DNA of 64,000 nt from Actinomycetes bacterium (GCA_024637115.1 JAGXFU010000012.1:1-64000); one strand, 5' to 3'. Numbered from the stretch's first letter, positions 28,301-38,291 are shown. Program-made: numbers and translations. The notes: generated by a model not told the origin, from the letters alone.

Positions 28301-29419
28301 TTAGCCTGCGAGCCAGTGCTTGAGCTTCTGAAGTGTGCCTTTACGCTCCGGGTCTCCCAGTGAATCGCCCAGTTCGCTCAGGAGCTCACGCTGACGTTTG
28401 TCGAGCTTTCGGGGGACTTCGACCGCAAGATGCACAATCAGATCACCACGCCCGGCCCTGCGCAGTCTTGGCATGCCATCACCTTTGAGCTTGACCGTGT
28501 CTCCGTGCTGACTGCCAGCAGGAATGCTGACCTCGTGATCATCGTGAATGCCGGCTACCGTGATATCGGCACCGAGGGCAGCTTGTGATATCGACAGCGT
28601 CGCGCGACAGTGAAGGTCGTCGCCCTCACGGTGAATGTACTCGTGCGCAGCAACCCTCACCGAGACGATCAGATCGCCGGACACGGAACCGCGGATTCCC
28701 GCTTCGCCCCTACCCTGCACACGAATCTGTTGACCGTCCTGGATACCGGCCGGGATATCGATCGTTACATGTTCGCGGTCAGGAACACGCCCCTGACCAT
28801 CACACTCGGGGCAGGGATTCTCAATGATCGACCCGCTGCCGCCGCAGCGGTCACACGTTGACATCGCCTGAACGGTACCCAGGAACGTCTTGCGATATGT
28901 ACGCTTCTGTCCGGCTCCCTGGCAGTCCGGGCAGGTTGTGGAACTTGAACTGTCTGCCGAGCCCGTCGCCGAGCACTCATCACAGGGCACCAGGCGATTA
29001 AGCACGATCTCCTTCTCCACGCCCGTTGCAGCTTCTTCGAGCGTGATCGTGACCGAAGCACCCATATCGCGGCCTTCGGTACGAGCGCGGCGGACCCCTC
29101 CGGCCGAACCGCCAAAGAATGCCGAGAAGAGGTCGTCCATCCCGAAACCGGAGAAGATGTCCCCGATATCAGGCCCACCCATTCCCGCAGATCTCGGGTC
29201 AGCAGTGCCGTACTGATCGAACATCTGTCGTTTCTGAGGATCCGAGAGCACATCGTAGGCTTCGTTGATGAGCTTGAACTGCTCCTCGGCATTATCCGCT
29301 CCGTTGACGTCAGGATGCGTCTCGCGTGCCTTCCTGCGAAACGCTTTCTTGACGTCAGCCTCTGAAGCATCGCGGGCAACGCCGAGTATCTCGTAGTAGT
29401 CCTTGGTACCAGCTGACAC
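28301..29419 (-). CDS. dnaJ: Molecular chaperone DnaJ
   Basis: Hsp40 co-chaperone that feeds substrates to DnaK. 372 aa from GTG at 29419 (GGAGG 6 nt upstream); the frame is open to 29452 but [10 protein letters not shown] must sit near the start. J-domain with HPD (about 7-72), a Gly/Phe-rich linker, four zinc CXXCXG repeats ([32 protein letters not shown]) and the C-terminal substrate domains. It is downstream of hrcA under CIRCE control; dnaK and grpE are not here, which suggests the second (hrcA-linked) DnaJ of actinobacteria. Confidence 0.95.
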   Translation of the reverse strand: MSAGTKDYYEILGVARDASEADVKKAFRRKARETHPDVNGADNAEEQFKLINEAYDVLSDPQKRQMFDQYGTADPRSAGMGGPDIGDIFSGFGMDDLFSAFFGGSAGGVRRARTEGRDMGASVTITLEEAATGVEKEIVLNRLVPCDECSATGSADSSSSTTCPDCQGAGQKRTYRKTFLGTVQAMSTCDRCGGSGSIIENPCPECDGQGRVPDREHVTIDIPAGIQDGQQIRVQGRGEAGIRGSVSGDLIVSVRVAAHEYIHREGDDLHCRATLSISQAALGADITVAGIHDDHEVSIPAGSQHGDTVKLKGDGMPRLRRAGRGDLIVHLAVEVPRKLDKRQRELLSELGDSLGDPERKGTLQKLKHWLAG

Positions 29420-29460
29420 AGTTTCCTCCTGCAGGGGCATAGACGCCCCCATCGATATCT

Positions 29461-30474
29461 CTACTTCAGCGCGTCGCTCAATCCATCAGCGACGCAGCGT
29501 ACTGCGGCAATCGTGCGAGGATAGTTCATCCTCGTTGGACCGATCACACCCACCACTCCGTCGGCGGTACCCGGCCCATAACTCGAAGCGACGAGACTCA
29601 TGTGACCGAGTTCCGTCCGCGTATTCTCACTACCGATGCGAACCGCCATTGCTCCGGTGTGCATTGCCTCCGAGAGCGTGTCGAGCATTGCGAGACCATC
29701 TTCAAGGAGCCCGAGTAGCGGACGAAGTCGCGTTGAATCAGCAAACTCCGGCAATGCGAGCAACTCAGGAACGCCGCCGTGCTGGAGACGATCCCGACCC
29801 GCCTCCTCGAGGCACTCGATGATTCCATCAAGCACCACAGCCACAAGCGCATCGCGCGGATCGCAGGAATCAAGCGCATCACGCAACGGCCGAACATCAG
29901 CAACATGCTTGCCGTCCAGCGAAGCATTGAGCGCCCGTTCGACTTCCGAGACCCGCTCGGGAGGAGTGTCGCCAGCCAATTCGACGTGCCTGTTGACCAC
30001 CTGGCCCGATTCGGTGATCAGCACGATGAGAGCGCGGCGAGGCCCCATCACCAACAGATCGATCTTTCTAATGCGCGCGACCGAAATGGTTGGAGCGAGC
30101 ACCACCGCGACATAGTGTGTGAGATGCGATAGAACGTTCGATGTCTCATGCAAGAGGTCATCGACCTCACCCGCAAGCTCGTCGTAGCGACGCTGCATCT
30201 CTTCGGCATCGGGGGCCGGCAGCGACTCTCCCGAGTCAAACAGGCCGTCAACGAATGCTCGATAGCCGGCATCGGTCGGGATACGTCCGCTGCTCACATG
30301 GGGTTGATACACGTGGCCGCTCTCCTCGAGCGCTGCAAGTTCGCTACGTACCGTCGCAGAACTGCACCCGAGGCGGAAGTTCTCCACGATGCTCCTGGAT
30401 CCCACAGGCTGGCCCGAATGGATGTACTCCTCCACAAGTGCTTTGAGTATCAATCCTCTGCGCTCGGGAAGCAT
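29461..30474 (-). CDS. hrcA: Heat-inducible transcription repressor HrcA
   Basis: 337 aa. Winged-helix DNA-binding N-terminus ([25 protein letters not shown]... [20 protein letters not shown]), a GAF-like middle and a C-terminal dimerisation part. Represses its own operon by binding CIRCE; heat removes active repressor because folding depends on GroE. A CIRCE copy lies 40 nt upstream of its ATG, so hrcA-dnaJ is autoregulated. Confidence 0.96.
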   Translation of the reverse strand: MLPERRGLILKALVEEYIHSGQPVGSRSIVENFRLGCSSATVRSELAALEESGHVYQPHVSSGRIPTDAGYRAFVDGLFDSGESLPAPDAEEMQRRYDELAGEVDDLLHETSNVLSHLTHYVAVVLAPTISVARIRKIDLLVMGPRRALIVLITESGQVVNRHVELAGDTPPERVSEVERALNASLDGKHVADVRPLRDALDSCDPRDALVAVVLDGIIECLEEAGRDRLQHGGVPELLALPEFADSTRLRPLLGLLEDGLAMLDTLSEAMHTGAMAVRIGSENTRTELGHMSLVASSYGPGTADGVVGVIGPTRMNYPRTIAAVRCVADGLSDALK

Positions 30475-30514
30475 GGGTTCACCTCACTGTTCGGGTCACG
30501 ATTCATAACGGAGC

Positions 30515-30541
30515 TGGCACTCGATTATAGCGAGTGCCAGT
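30515..30541 (-). promoter_or_regulatory. CIRCE operator (HrcA binding site)
   Basis: CTGGCACTC - 9-nt spacer - GAGTGCCAG: a perfect 9-bp inverted repeat that matches the CIRCE consensus TTAGCACTC-N9-GAGTGCTAA except for the outer two or three bases of each arm. It lies 41 nt before the hrcA start. Confidence 0.9.
30525..30530 (-). promoter_or_regulatory. -10 box of hrcA promoter inside CIRCE
   Basis: Perfect TATAAT on the minus strand lying within the CIRCE spacer. A -35 about 17-18 nt upstream is T-rich but poor (TTTTCC). Repressor bound to CIRCE would occlude this hexamer directly. Confidence 0.6.
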
Positions 30542-30558
30542 CGTGGGGGAAAATCGCT

Positions 30559-31752
30559 CTACTCGCCGGTCCAAACGCGTTCGAACACCTCATTGCCAAG
30601 GAGCCATCCCCGCCTTGTGGTTCTCCATCGCATAGACGGCACCACACCCTCCTCAACGACAGGCAAGCCGGAGTTGAGAATGCGCTCCACGAGGCCGGAC
30701 TCCTCGAGGGAGATGAGCACATCGACGAGATCAGCCGCAACGACAGCCCCGTGCGGGACACCTCGAACGAGACGCAGCCCGAGCATGACGTCCTCGCGCA
30801 ACACCTCACTGCGAGTGAGCAACTCGATCTCCGTAGCGCGGCCCAGGAGCCATTCATCGATATCAGCAGGATTGCCGTAGCGTACGCGACCCACGTTGGG
30901 TCCCGGGCCATGGACCATGCCTGTGTGGCGTGCTGTCTCGATATCGAGCATTCCATGGGCTGCGGGACCAATGCCAACGTAGGGCCGACCGGTCCAATAC
31001 GCCAGGTTATGACGTGACTCGTGACCGGGTCGCGCGTAGTTGGCAATCTCATAGCGAGGAATGCCTGCGGCGGCAAAGACCTCCTCGGCGATCATCATCT
31101 GTTCAGCCGCGATATCCGGATCGGGCTCCTGAACCAACCCGGTACTCACGGCGACGTCGAGCGCTGTGCCCGGCTCCAACGTGAGTGGATAGACGGAGAT
31201 GTGGTCGGCTCCGCTGCGCAATGCCTGCTCAAGCGTCTCGACCCAGGAGGCCGCTGCCTGACCGGGAATGCCACACATCAGATCGATTGATAGCTCGAGA
31301 CCGGTTGCGTGAACCGCACTGCACGCGGCCTTCGCCTCATCAACGGTATGTACGCGTCCAAGCACCGCGAGTTCGGTGGAGTTGAACGACTGCACACCCA
31401 CGCTCACGCGCGTGACACCCGCTGCAGCAAGCGCATCGATGAGTTGCACGGATACCGAATCGGGGTTCGCCTCAACCGTCACCTCTGCGCCGGCTCGTAC
31501 GGGGAAATGCTCCAGCGCGGATCGCACCAGACGAACCAGTCCGCCTGTGATCACGGTGGGTGTACCGCCCCCGAAGTACACCGTCTCAACCACTCCCGCG
31601 AGGCCATTGCTTGACCACTGCGTGAGTTCGGCTTCCATCCCGGTGATCACTGCCTCGATGCGGGCGGATGCGAGATCGGTGACCGAATAGAAATCGCAAT
31701 ACGAGCACTTCATGCGACAGAACGGAACGTGAAGATAGACATGGGAGGGCAT
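30559..31752 (-). CDS. hemW: Radical SAM HemW-like protein (coproporphyrinogen III oxidase-like)
   Basis: 397 aa from the ATG at 31752, preceded by GGTGGAG 5 nt upstream and giving the family N-terminus MPSHVYLHVPFC. The longer frame from 31809 overlaps lepA and lacks an SD. Radical SAM CX3CX2C is CRMKCSYC; VYFGGGTPT and SVGVQSFN follow; the C-terminal HemN domain is present. HemW proteins bind heme and act as heme chaperones rather than true oxidases. Position next to lepA and hrcA is the typical context. Confidence 0.93.
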   Translation of the reverse strand: MPSHVYLHVPFCRMKCSYCDFYSVTDLASARIEAVITGMEAELTQWSSNGLAGVVETVYFGGGTPTVITGGLVRLVRSALEHFPVRAGAEVTVEANPDSVSVQLIDALAAAGVTRVSVGVQSFNSTELAVLGRVHTVDEAKAACSAVHATGLELSIDLMCGIPGQAAASWVETLEQALRSGADHISVYPLTLEPGTALDVAVSTGLVQEPDPDIAAEQMMIAEEVFAAAGIPRYEIANYARPGHESRHNLAYWTGRPYVGIGPAAHGMLDIETARHTGMVHGPGPNVGRVRYGNPADIDEWLLGRATEIELLTRSEVLREDVMLGLRLVRGVPHGAVVAADLVDVLISLEESGLVERILNSGLPVVEEGVVPSMRWRTTRRGWLLGNEVFERVWTGE

Positions 31753-31801
31753 GTGAGCTCCACCCAGACTGCCGGTCAGATCGAAATCACTGTAGTCGAG
31801 T

Positions 31802-33604
31802 TCACTCATCGACTTTGAGAATGGCCATGAAGGCCTCCTGCGGAACCTCGACCAGACCCACGTTCTTCATCCGCTTCTTGCCCTTCTTCTGCTTCTCAAG
31901 CAGCTTGCGCTTACGGGAGATGTCACCACCGTAGCACTTGGCAAGTACGTCTTTGCGCTTGGCCTTCACCGTTTCGCGAGCGAGGATGCGTCCGCCGATC
32001 GCCGCCTGGATCGGGACATCGAACATCTGCCGAGGAATGATCTCACGCAGCTTCTCGGTCAGGATCTTCCCGCGCGAGAATGCCTTGTCCTTGTGAACGA
32101 TGAAACTCAGCGCATCCACGGGCTTTCCGGCCAAGAGGACATCGAGCTTGACCAGATCACTCTCTTGGAAGCCGATGACCTCGTAATCAAGCGTTGCGTA
32201 GCCTCGCGTACGGCTCTTGAGCTGGTCGAAATAGTCCATGATCAACTCAGAGAGTGGAATCTCATAATGCATCTCAACAGTGGTCTTAGAGAGGTACTGC
32301 ATGTCTCTGAAGGTGCCGCGGCGTTCTTCGGAGAGCTCCATGACCGCGCCGACGAAATCAGGAGGCACTAGTACGGTGGCTCTGAGGTACGGCTCTTCGA
32401 CGCGATCGATAGATCCGGCGTCCGGCATGTCTTGAGGCGAATGGATCTCGAGAACCTCACCGTTGGTCCGATAGACGTGGTACTCCACGCTCGGTGCTGT
32501 GGCAAGCAGATCGAGATCGAACTCACGTTCAAGACGCTCCTTGATGACTTCCATGTGAAGCAACCCAAGGAATCCGCAACGGAAACCGAATCCGAGCGCA
32601 TGGCTGGATTCAGGTTCATAGATCAGCGCCGGGTCGTTAAGTGTGAGCTTGTCGAGGGCGTCGCGCAGTTCAGGATACTGGTCACCGTCGATCGGAAAGA
32701 GACCCGTGAACACCATCGGCTTTACCTCACGATAGCCGGGTAGGGGCTCCTCGGCCCCGTGATGCGCAAGGGTGACAGTGTCTCCCACCTTCACCAGCGC
32801 AGGGTCCTTGAGCCCGGTGATCAGGTATCCGACCTCGCCAACCGTAAGCTCGTCCATGGGGATGTTCGCCGGTCGACGAACGCCGACCTCTTCGACTTCC
32901 GTGACCGTGTTGGTGGCCATCATGCGAATCTTGGTGCCCTTGCGGATCGAACCGTCAATGACGCGAATGAGTGCGACCACGCCCCGATACGCATCGAAGT
33001 ATGAATCGAAGATGAGCGCTGTGAGTGGCGCATCGGGGTCACCTGATGGGGCCGGTACCTTGCGCACGATCATCTCAAGCGCTTCCCTGACTCCCTCACC
33101 TGTCTTACCGCTCGTGAGCACGGCATCCTCTGCAGGAACAGCAAGGACTTCCTCGATCTCGTGGCGTACCCGCTCGGGGTCCGCTGCAGGAAGATCGATC
33201 TTGTTAATGAGAGGAATGATTTCCAGGTGAGCATTCATGGCCATGAGAGCGTTCGCGACAGTCTGGGCTTCGACGCCCTGCGCGGCATCAACCACGAGCA
33301 AACAGCCTTCGCATGCCTGGAGTGAACGTGAGACCTCATAGGTGAAGTCGACGTGTCCCGGCGTGTCGATCAGATTCAACTGATAGGTGACACCGTCATC
33401 GGCTTCGTACAACACACGAACAGCCTGTGCCTTGATCGTAATGCCGCGCTCGCGCTCAATATCCATCGAGTCGAGCATCTGCTCTTTCATATCCCGATCT
33501 TGAACCGTGTGGGTAAGCTGAAGCATGCGGTCGGCCAGGGTCGATTTCCCGTGGTCGATGTGCGCGATGATAGAAAAGTTGCGTATGTGGCGGGGGTCAG
33601 TCAT
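31802..33604 (-). CDS. lepA: Elongation factor 4 (LepA)
   Basis: 600-aa translational GTPase affecting translation initiation and back-translocation. G1 [14 protein letters not shown]2 [10 protein letters not shown]3 [15 protein letters not shown]4 NKIDLP; then domain II, the EF-G-like domains, and the LepA-specific C-terminal domain ([22 protein letters not shown]). ATG start at 33604 without any SD; see the candidate -10 eight nt upstream. Confidence 0.97.
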   Translation of the reverse strand: MTDPRHIRNFSIIAHIDHGKSTLADRMLQLTHTVQDRDMKEQMLDSMDIERERGITIKAQAVRVLYEADDGVTYQLNLIDTPGHVDFTYEVSRSLQACEGCLLVVDAAQGVEAQTVANALMAMNAHLEIIPLINKIDLPAADPERVRHEIEEVLAVPAEDAVLTSGKTGEGVREALEMIVRKVPAPSGDPDAPLTALIFDSYFDAYRGVVALIRVIDGSIRKGTKIRMMATNTVTEVEEVGVRRPANIPMDELTVGEVGYLITGLKDPALVKVGDTVTLAHHGAEEPLPGYREVKPMVFTGLFPIDGDQYPELRDALDKLTLNDPALIYEPESSHALGFGFRCGFLGLLHMEVIKERLEREFDLDLLATAPSVEYHVYRTNGEVLEIHSPQDMPDAGSIDRVEEPYLRATVLVPPDFVGAVMELSEERRGTFRDMQYLSKTTVEMHYEIPLSELIMDYFDQLKSRTRGYATLDYEVIGFQESDLVKLDVLLAGKPVDALSFIVHKDKAFSRGKILTEKLREIIPRQMFDVPIQAAIGGRILARETVKAKRKDVLAKCYGGDISRKRKLLEKQKKGKKRMKNVGLVEVPQEAFMAILKVDE

Positions 33605-33612
33605 AGCGGACT

Positions 33613-33618
33613 ATCTTA
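33613..33618 (-). promoter_or_regulatory. Candidate -10 box close to lepA start
   Basis: TAAGAT on the minus strand with only 8 nt to the lepA ATG. If used, transcription would begin at or within 1-3 nt of the ATG. No convincing -35 is visible. Confidence 0.35.
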
Positions 33619-33706
33619 GCAGGGACTCGGCCTCACACGAAAGAATTGCTTCGGGGTATCACGACAACGGCTCTATCAAACTCACACTACTCCCGGCTCG
33701 CACGTG

Positions 33707-33736
33707 TTGGCGACACCCGATGGCGTGTGCTAGTAT
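33707..33736 (+). promoter_or_regulatory. Candidate promoter for rpsT
   Basis: TTGGCG (-35), an 18-nt spacer and TAGTAT (-10, 33731-33736), about 66 nt before the rpsT GTG, in the divergent gap between lepA and rpsT. Confidence 0.45.
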
Positions 33737-33802
33737 CGACGGGTTCGTCCGCACCCCACTGCGGATTGGGCGTCATACGTATTCTGGAAGGAACAGAGCG
33801 AA

Positions 33803-34069
33803 GTGCCGAATATCAAGAGCCAGAAAAAGCGCGTACTCACGAACGAGAAGGCGCGCCTCCGCAACAAGGCCGTCAAGTCTCAGCTTAAGACTGAGATGAA
33901 GAAGGTCGACACTGCTGTTGTCGCCGGTGACACAGAGGCTGCGAAAGCCGCCGTTCTTGCCACCAACCGCCTGCTCGACAAGGCTGTCAGCAAAGGCGTT
34001 CTGCACAAGAACACCGCTGCCAACAAGAAGTCGGGCCTCACGAAGCGCGTCAACTCGGTCGAGGGCTAG
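33803..34069 (+). CDS. rpsT: 30S ribosomal protein S20
   Basis: 88 aa, Lys/Arg-rich helical protein that binds 16S rRNA early in assembly. The N-terminus [20 protein letters not shown] and the end [17 protein letters not shown] are characteristic. GTG start; AAGGAA upstream. One of the few plus-strand genes, placed between lepA and holA with its own promoter and terminator, which is the common rpsT arrangement. Confidence 0.97.
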   Translation: MPNIKSQKKRVLTNEKARLRNKAVKSQLKTEMKKVDTAVVAGDTEAAKAAVLATNRLLDKAVSKGVLHKNTAANKKSGLTKRVNSVEG

Positions 34070-34102
34070 AGACTCACCGAACGGCGCGCACTGTGCAAAA
34101 AG

Positions 34103-34138
34103 AAACGACCGGCACCCCTCACGGGAGGCCGGTCGTTT
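34103..34138. terminator. Bidirectional terminator between rpsT and holA
   Basis: 10-bp stem AAACGACCGG / CCGGTCGTTT with an inner GC-pairing loop. TTT follows on plus, and on minus the flank reads TTTCTTTTTGC. It lies 33 nt past the rpsT stop and 30 nt past the holA stop, serving both convergent genes. Confidence 0.8.
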
Positions 34139-34168
34139 GCGTTGCTCACAGATTGCCACCGTACGGGA

Positions 34169-35149
34169 CTAGGTGCACACAGAGATCAACCATCGCTCGA
34201 AGGCGAGGCGACCATCTGAACTCGACTTCATGCGGGCCTCGCTCGCTGCTGCTCCGCGAAGTGCATCCACGAGTTCACTTGTGGAGAATCGTTCTGCCTG
34301 TCGAATCAGGTTGCGCGCCTGCCAGGGAATCAGACCGACCTCACGCGCAAGACCATCCGGCGAACGTATCCCGTCCGGACGGTCCAGAATCGCCCTGATC
34401 GAGAGCAGGTTCCTCACGTGACGCACGCTCATCGCATGGATTCCAAATATGGACTCGCCCTCCCCCAGGAGATCTGAAAGCAGACGCAAGGAGACGCGAC
34501 AATCCCTGCCTCCTACTGCATCGAGAAAGTCAAAGATCGACGTGGGGGCAGTCGTAGACATGACTTGCTCCACATCTTCGCGACTGAGAGTCGTCCGATC
34601 CCCGACGAATGCAATTACCTTCTCAATCTCCACAGACAGACGCTGCAGGTTGTAGCCGACTGCACGGACGAGCGTTTCGGCGCCATCCAGGCCGATCGTT
34701 CGACCGCGCGCGGCAAAGAGCTCAACAACAGTGCGAGGATAGTCCTTCTTGAAGGGCGCCTTGTACTCAGCCGCTCCACCGAGCTTGTCTATCGCCTTGT
34801 ACACGCGCAGGTTCTTTGCCATCTTCGCTGCAACAAGTACGAGCGTGGTGTCCGGGTTTGGGTCCGCGGCGTAGTCTGCGATCTGCCCAAGCGCATCAGC
34901 ATTCATCTTCTCGGCATTGCGCAACACAACAAGGCGACGCTCTGACATGAATGGAAGCGTATTGGCTGCAGCAAGCACCGTGGAAGCCTCGGTGTTCTCC
35001 CCGTCGAACACGTCCAGATTGAAATCGAGGTCAATGTCGGTGTTGTCGGCCAATCGTTGCTTCAGACGGCTTACTGCTTGCTCGAGCAGCAACTGCTCTG
35101 AACCGTGAATCAGATAGATCGGTTTGAGGTCTGCGAGCTCGGAGGCCAT
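34169..35149 (-). CDS. holA: DNA polymerase III subunit delta
   Basis: 326 aa clamp-loader subunit that opens the beta clamp. N-terminal domain starts LKPIYLIHGSEQLLLEQAVSRL; the middle shows MSERRLVVLRNAEKM; the C-terminal helical collar ends in AFERWLISV. The ATG at 35149 has AGGAG only 3 nt upstream, but the conserved N-terminus needs about this start. Its first 119 bp overlap the 3' end of comEC in another frame. Confidence 0.93.
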   Translation of the reverse strand: MASELADLKPIYLIHGSEQLLLEQAVSRLKQRLADNTDIDLDFNLDVFDGENTEASTVLAAANTLPFMSERRLVVLRNAEKMNADALGQIADYAADPNPDTTLVLVAAKMAKNLRVYKAIDKLGGAAEYKAPFKKDYPRTVVELFAARGRTIGLDGAETLVRAVGYNLQRLSVEIEKVIAFVGDRTTLSREDVEQVMSTTAPTSIFDFLDAVGGRDCRVSLRLLSDLLGEGESIFGIHAMSVRHVRNLLSIRAILDRPDGIRSPDGLAREVGLIPWQARNLIRQAERFSTSELVDALRGAAASEARMKSSSDGRLAFERWLISVCT

Positions 35150-37526
35150 GTGCTCCTACTGGTGTCTGAGAGTTGCTTACACGGATGATTCTCTCACACG
35201 CGATGACATCTCTACCACGCTCGGTTCGTACTGAGATTCGACCCGTACCAAGGAGCACATGAATATCGCCCGAGAGGTCAGTCCGCAACACTCGGGATCC
35301 GGCGCGCTGTAAGGCGTTCACGGTCGCTGGGACAGGATGCCCAAAGTCATTGCCCTTGCCTACGCTCACCACTGACACCAGGGGCCGAAGGCGCATCAAC
35401 TCAGCATCGCCAACCACACCGCTACTCCCATGGTGCGGCACCTTCAGCATGTCCACCCGGTCAAGAAGTCCGTATCGATCCAGCTGTGCATACACCCGTT
35501 CCTCGGCATCCCCGGTCAACAGCGCAGTGAAACCGTCCCGCTCAACCTTGAGAACGATGCTCTCGTCATTCTCATCGCCTGTGGCCGAAGATCGCTCATC
35601 AGGCCAGAGCACCGTCATCTCGAAACCACCGAACCGCAACTCGTCTCCTGCGCTGAGCGGCTCAGGGGCTCTCCCGGAGATGCGCTGCGCGGACTCAAGG
35701 ATGGATGGTGTGAGTTGCGGGAGCGCCACGACCGATGTGTACACCTGCCCTACACGGGCGGTACCTCGTACTCCGTCGAGCCCCCCGATATGGTCGGCGT
35801 GGAGGTGTGTGAGAATCACCGCATCGATCGCGACGATGTGATTGCGCTGCAGAGCCGCCCTGAGCACAGCCGGATCCTCTCCGGCGTCGACCAGGACGGC
35901 ACCTCCGGAGTCTCGCACGATGATGGCATCCCCCTGCCCAACGTCGAGCACGACGATCTCCGCCTCAATATGTGGCGACAGAGGCACAAGGGGCAGAAGG
36001 ACGGCGCCGAGGGCCATCGATGCGACCATACGGGCTTGCGTGCGTGAACCGGGCGAGGGCCACGCCGCCCAGCAGGCAAAGAGCACCACTACCGCGCCGA
36101 GGCCCACAGCCGCCGAGGCGTTCGGCGTCGCCATCACTGCACCGGGGAGATTCGCGATGTGCCCTGCGAAGAACGCGATAAGATCAAGTATCTTCGCGGA
36201 TGTGCCCAGCACAAGAAGACCAGCGCCCTTCCACACAAGCGAGACGCACGCTCCCATCACGCCAAGCCACAGCGCCACGGTCATGAGTGGAACCGCGACA
36301 AGATTCGCGATCGGTCCTACGGACGAAACCTCGCCGAAGACGACCGCAACGAGCGGGGCGGTCGCACAGTGCGCCACGCCAGCAACCCCAATACCGCCCG
36401 CAAGCCAGGCGGGCCTTGGAATCGCGGACGAGATCCATGATGTCGCAAGCGGGGCAAACACCACGAGACCCGCCACAGCACATATGGAGAGCATCAGCCC
36501 CACCGAAAAGGCCTGTGACGGATCACATAGCACGATGCCAGCCGCTGAACACGCAAGCGCGGCCAGCGAATCCCCTCGCCTGCCCAGGAGCGATACCCCC
36601 GCTGACAACACAACCATGACGGCGGCGCGCACCGTTGAGACATGCATTCCGGTAAACGCGCAATATGCGAGCGCTGTCACAACGGTGGCAACCACCCTGG
36701 TTCTTCGACCCTGGCCCGCTCCGCGCGCGAGTCCTGCAGCGAGCCAGACCACAACCGCGAGATGAGTCCCTGAAACTGCCAGCAGGTGCGAGAGTCCGGT
36801 TGCGCGGAAATCGGCTTCCGTTGCGGTACCCCGAATACGCTCTCGATAGCCGAGTAACACACCTGCGAGAAGATCGCCGCCCGCGCCCTCCACATCGCTG
36901 AGAACCTCGAGCATCCGCACTCGCAGTGGGGCAAGGTACCCTCTGACGCCCGTGGCCCAACCCAGATGCTCGAATGAACGAACATGCAGCGTGCCGGCTT
37001 CAAGACCACGGTGCGACCGTCGAGCCCACTCACCTGCCGGTGGGGAGAACGATCCGGTAACACTAAGAATCTCTCCGAAGTGTGCAGCAGTATCTTCAGG
37101 CGATATCAGCGCAGTCAGGTGAGCGCCCGCCGCATCACCCGAGTGCACAACAACGTCAACCCTTGAGCCAAAAGGTCCTTCCCGGAGATCGCCGGTAAGT
37201 TCAACGACGACTGTCTGATGAGATGCGAGTACAGCAGTGTCTTCGAGAACGGCGTTCCACGCGGCCATCCCGAGTACGAGCCCGACCATGCAGCCGATCA
37301 ACGCGAGCCAGACAGCTGTCACGCGATCTGCCGAACGAATCCAGACAACACAACACAGGAGCACCAGAACGCCGCCGAGCGCCCATGAGGGCCATCGCGG
37401 AATGTATCCGACCCGCCACGAGTACTCCTCGGCAGCGATGACTCCGGCCCACACGCCAGCGGCGAGCCAGACCGAGGAAGGTATGGAGGGTCGGGTGACA
37501 ACCGGGATCCGATTCGCATCATCCAT
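35031..37526 (-). CDS. comEC: DNA uptake channel protein ComEC/Rec2
   Basis: 831 aa. N-terminal membrane helices and OB-like DUF4131 part, the competence membrane domain (GLSHLLAVSGTHLAVVVWLAAGL), then a C-terminal metallo-beta-lactamase-like domain: VLDVGQGDAIIV, VDAGED and the metal motif HLHADHIGG, with KVPHHGSSG later. Forms the channel for single-stranded DNA import in natural transformation. Beyond the usual end (near RISVRTER) there are about 65 Arg/Ser-rich residues with no domain look that overlap holA by 119 bp. It follows comEA by 2 nt. Confidence 0.92.
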   Translation of the reverse strand: MDDANRIPVVTRPSIPSSVWLAAGVWAGVIAAEEYSWRVGYIPRWPSWALGGVLVLLCCVVWIRSADRVTAVWLALIGCMVGLVLGMAAWNAVLEDTAVLASHQTVVVELTGDLREGPFGSRVDVVVHSGDAAGAHLTALISPEDTAAHFGEILSVTGSFSPPAGEWARRSHRGLEAGTLHVRSFEHLGWATGVRGYLAPLRVRMLEVLSDVEGAGGDLLAGVLLGYRERIRGTATEADFRATGLSHLLAVSGTHLAVVVWLAAGLARGAGQGRRTRVVATVVTALAYCAFTGMHVSTVRAAVMVVLSAGVSLLGRRGDSLAALACSAAGIVLCDPSQAFSVGLMLSICAVAGLVVFAPLATSWISSAIPRPAWLAGGIGVAGVAHCATAPLVAVVFGEVSSVGPIANLVAVPLMTVALWLGVMGACVSLVWKGAGLLVLGTSAKILDLIAFFAGHIANLPGAVMATPNASAAVGLGAVVVLFACWAAWPSPGSRTQARMVASMALGAVLLPLVPLSPHIEAEIVVLDVGQGDAIIVRDSGGAVLVDAGEDPAVLRAALQRNHIVAIDAVILTHLHADHIGGLDGVRGTARVGQVYTSVVALPQLTPSILESAQRISGRAPEPLSAGDELRFGGFEMTVLWPDERSSATGDENDESIVLKVERDGFTALLTGDAEERVYAQLDRYGLLDRVDMLKVPHHGSSGVVGDAELMRLRPLVSVVSVGKGNDFGHPVPATVNALQRAGSRVLRTDLSGDIHVLLGTGRISVRTERGRDVIACERIIRVSNSQTPVGAHGLRARRPQTDLSDSRFRAVAARASSKPSEATIGRQHRH

Positions 37527-37528
37527 TC

Positions 37529-38197
37529 CTAGCGGACTTCAACGAGTGCTCGCAGCTCCTCGATCCGCTTCGGGCCGATTCCGGAAACCCGCTGAAGATC
37601 GTCGACGGATGCAAAGGGCCCATTGGACTCGCGATCGGCGATGATCTTCGCCGCAGTACTCGGACCTACTCCGGGCAGGGTATCTAGAGCCATCACGTCG
37701 GCGCTATTGAGGTCGAGGCGGCCCGCCACAGTATCCTGACCGGAAGCCGGAGCCCCAGCCGGTGTCGGAGCGCCGTCGAGATTCACCTCGTCGACATCCG
37801 GAACGTATATCTGTTCGCCGTCGCTCAGTATCCGCGCAAGGTTCAACGCATCCAATGAAGCGGATCCAAGCGGACCCCCGGCCGCATCGATCGCGTTGCC
37901 TACTCTCGACTCGCCGGGCATGAACACGAGTCCGGGACGCAAGACTGCGCCTGCGACATGCACGACGAGAGTCGTCTCGGCGGCTGGCTGCACCTCTTGG
38001 GCGGCTGGCATGGTTGTCTCGGTAGAGAGCGGTCGGGCCAACTCAAATGCCTGTTCAGACTCACCCCGGAAGCCAATGAACAATGCGGCCACCAACACAA
38101 TCCCCGCCGCTGCCACCAGTGCGACAACTCGTCTGTCAACAGAGCCCAGGCCCATCCTGGAGAGCAGGTCAGGTAGCGAACCGACCTGTTCGCTCAT
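37529..38197 (-). CDS. comEA: Competence protein ComEA (SLBB + helix-hairpin-helix)
   Basis: 222 aa. One membrane helix at about 25-44 (VVALVAAAGIVLVAALFIGF), an SLBB domain at about 75-130 (VVHVAGAVLRPGLV... DGEQIYVPD), a linker, and two HhH motifs at the C-terminus (LDLNSADVMALDTLPGVGPSTAAKII, LQRVSGIGPKRIEEL). Binds incoming double-stranded DNA at the outer face of the membrane. Its SD (GAGGGGGCG) lies in a stem with a complementary arm upstream, so translation may be controlled. Confidence 0.93.
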   Translation of the reverse strand: MSEQVGSLPDLLSRMGLGSVDRRVVALVAAAGIVLVAALFIGFRGESEQAFELARPLSTETTMPAAQEVQPAAETTLVVHVAGAVLRPGLVFMPGESRVGNAIDAAGGPLGSASLDALNLARILSDGEQIYVPDVDEVNLDGAPTPAGAPASGQDTVAGRLDLNSADVMALDTLPGVGPSTAAKIIADRESNGPFASVDDLQRVSGIGPKRIEELRALVEVR

Positions 38198-38202
38198 AGC
38201 AA

Positions 38203-38232
38203 CGCCCCCTCAGCCACAGAGCGGAGGGGGCG
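38203..38232 (-). promoter_or_regulatory. Hairpin sequestering the comEA Shine-Dalgarno
   Basis: On the minus strand CGCCCCCTC (38224-38232) pairs perfectly over 9 bp with GAGGGGGCG (38203-38211), loop 12 nt. The second arm is the comEA SD, 5 nt before the ATG. No U-tract follows, so a translational switch is likelier than a terminator for leuS. Confidence 0.55.
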
Positions 38233-38291
38233 CCGCGATCCAGACGCGACCGAGCAAACCACACTCGGCCAACTCGAATCCTAACCAAGTC

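Noticed and set aside
35842-36765. 307-codon plus-strand frame
   Set aside because: Ser/Thr/Ala-rich mirror of the comEC membrane domain.
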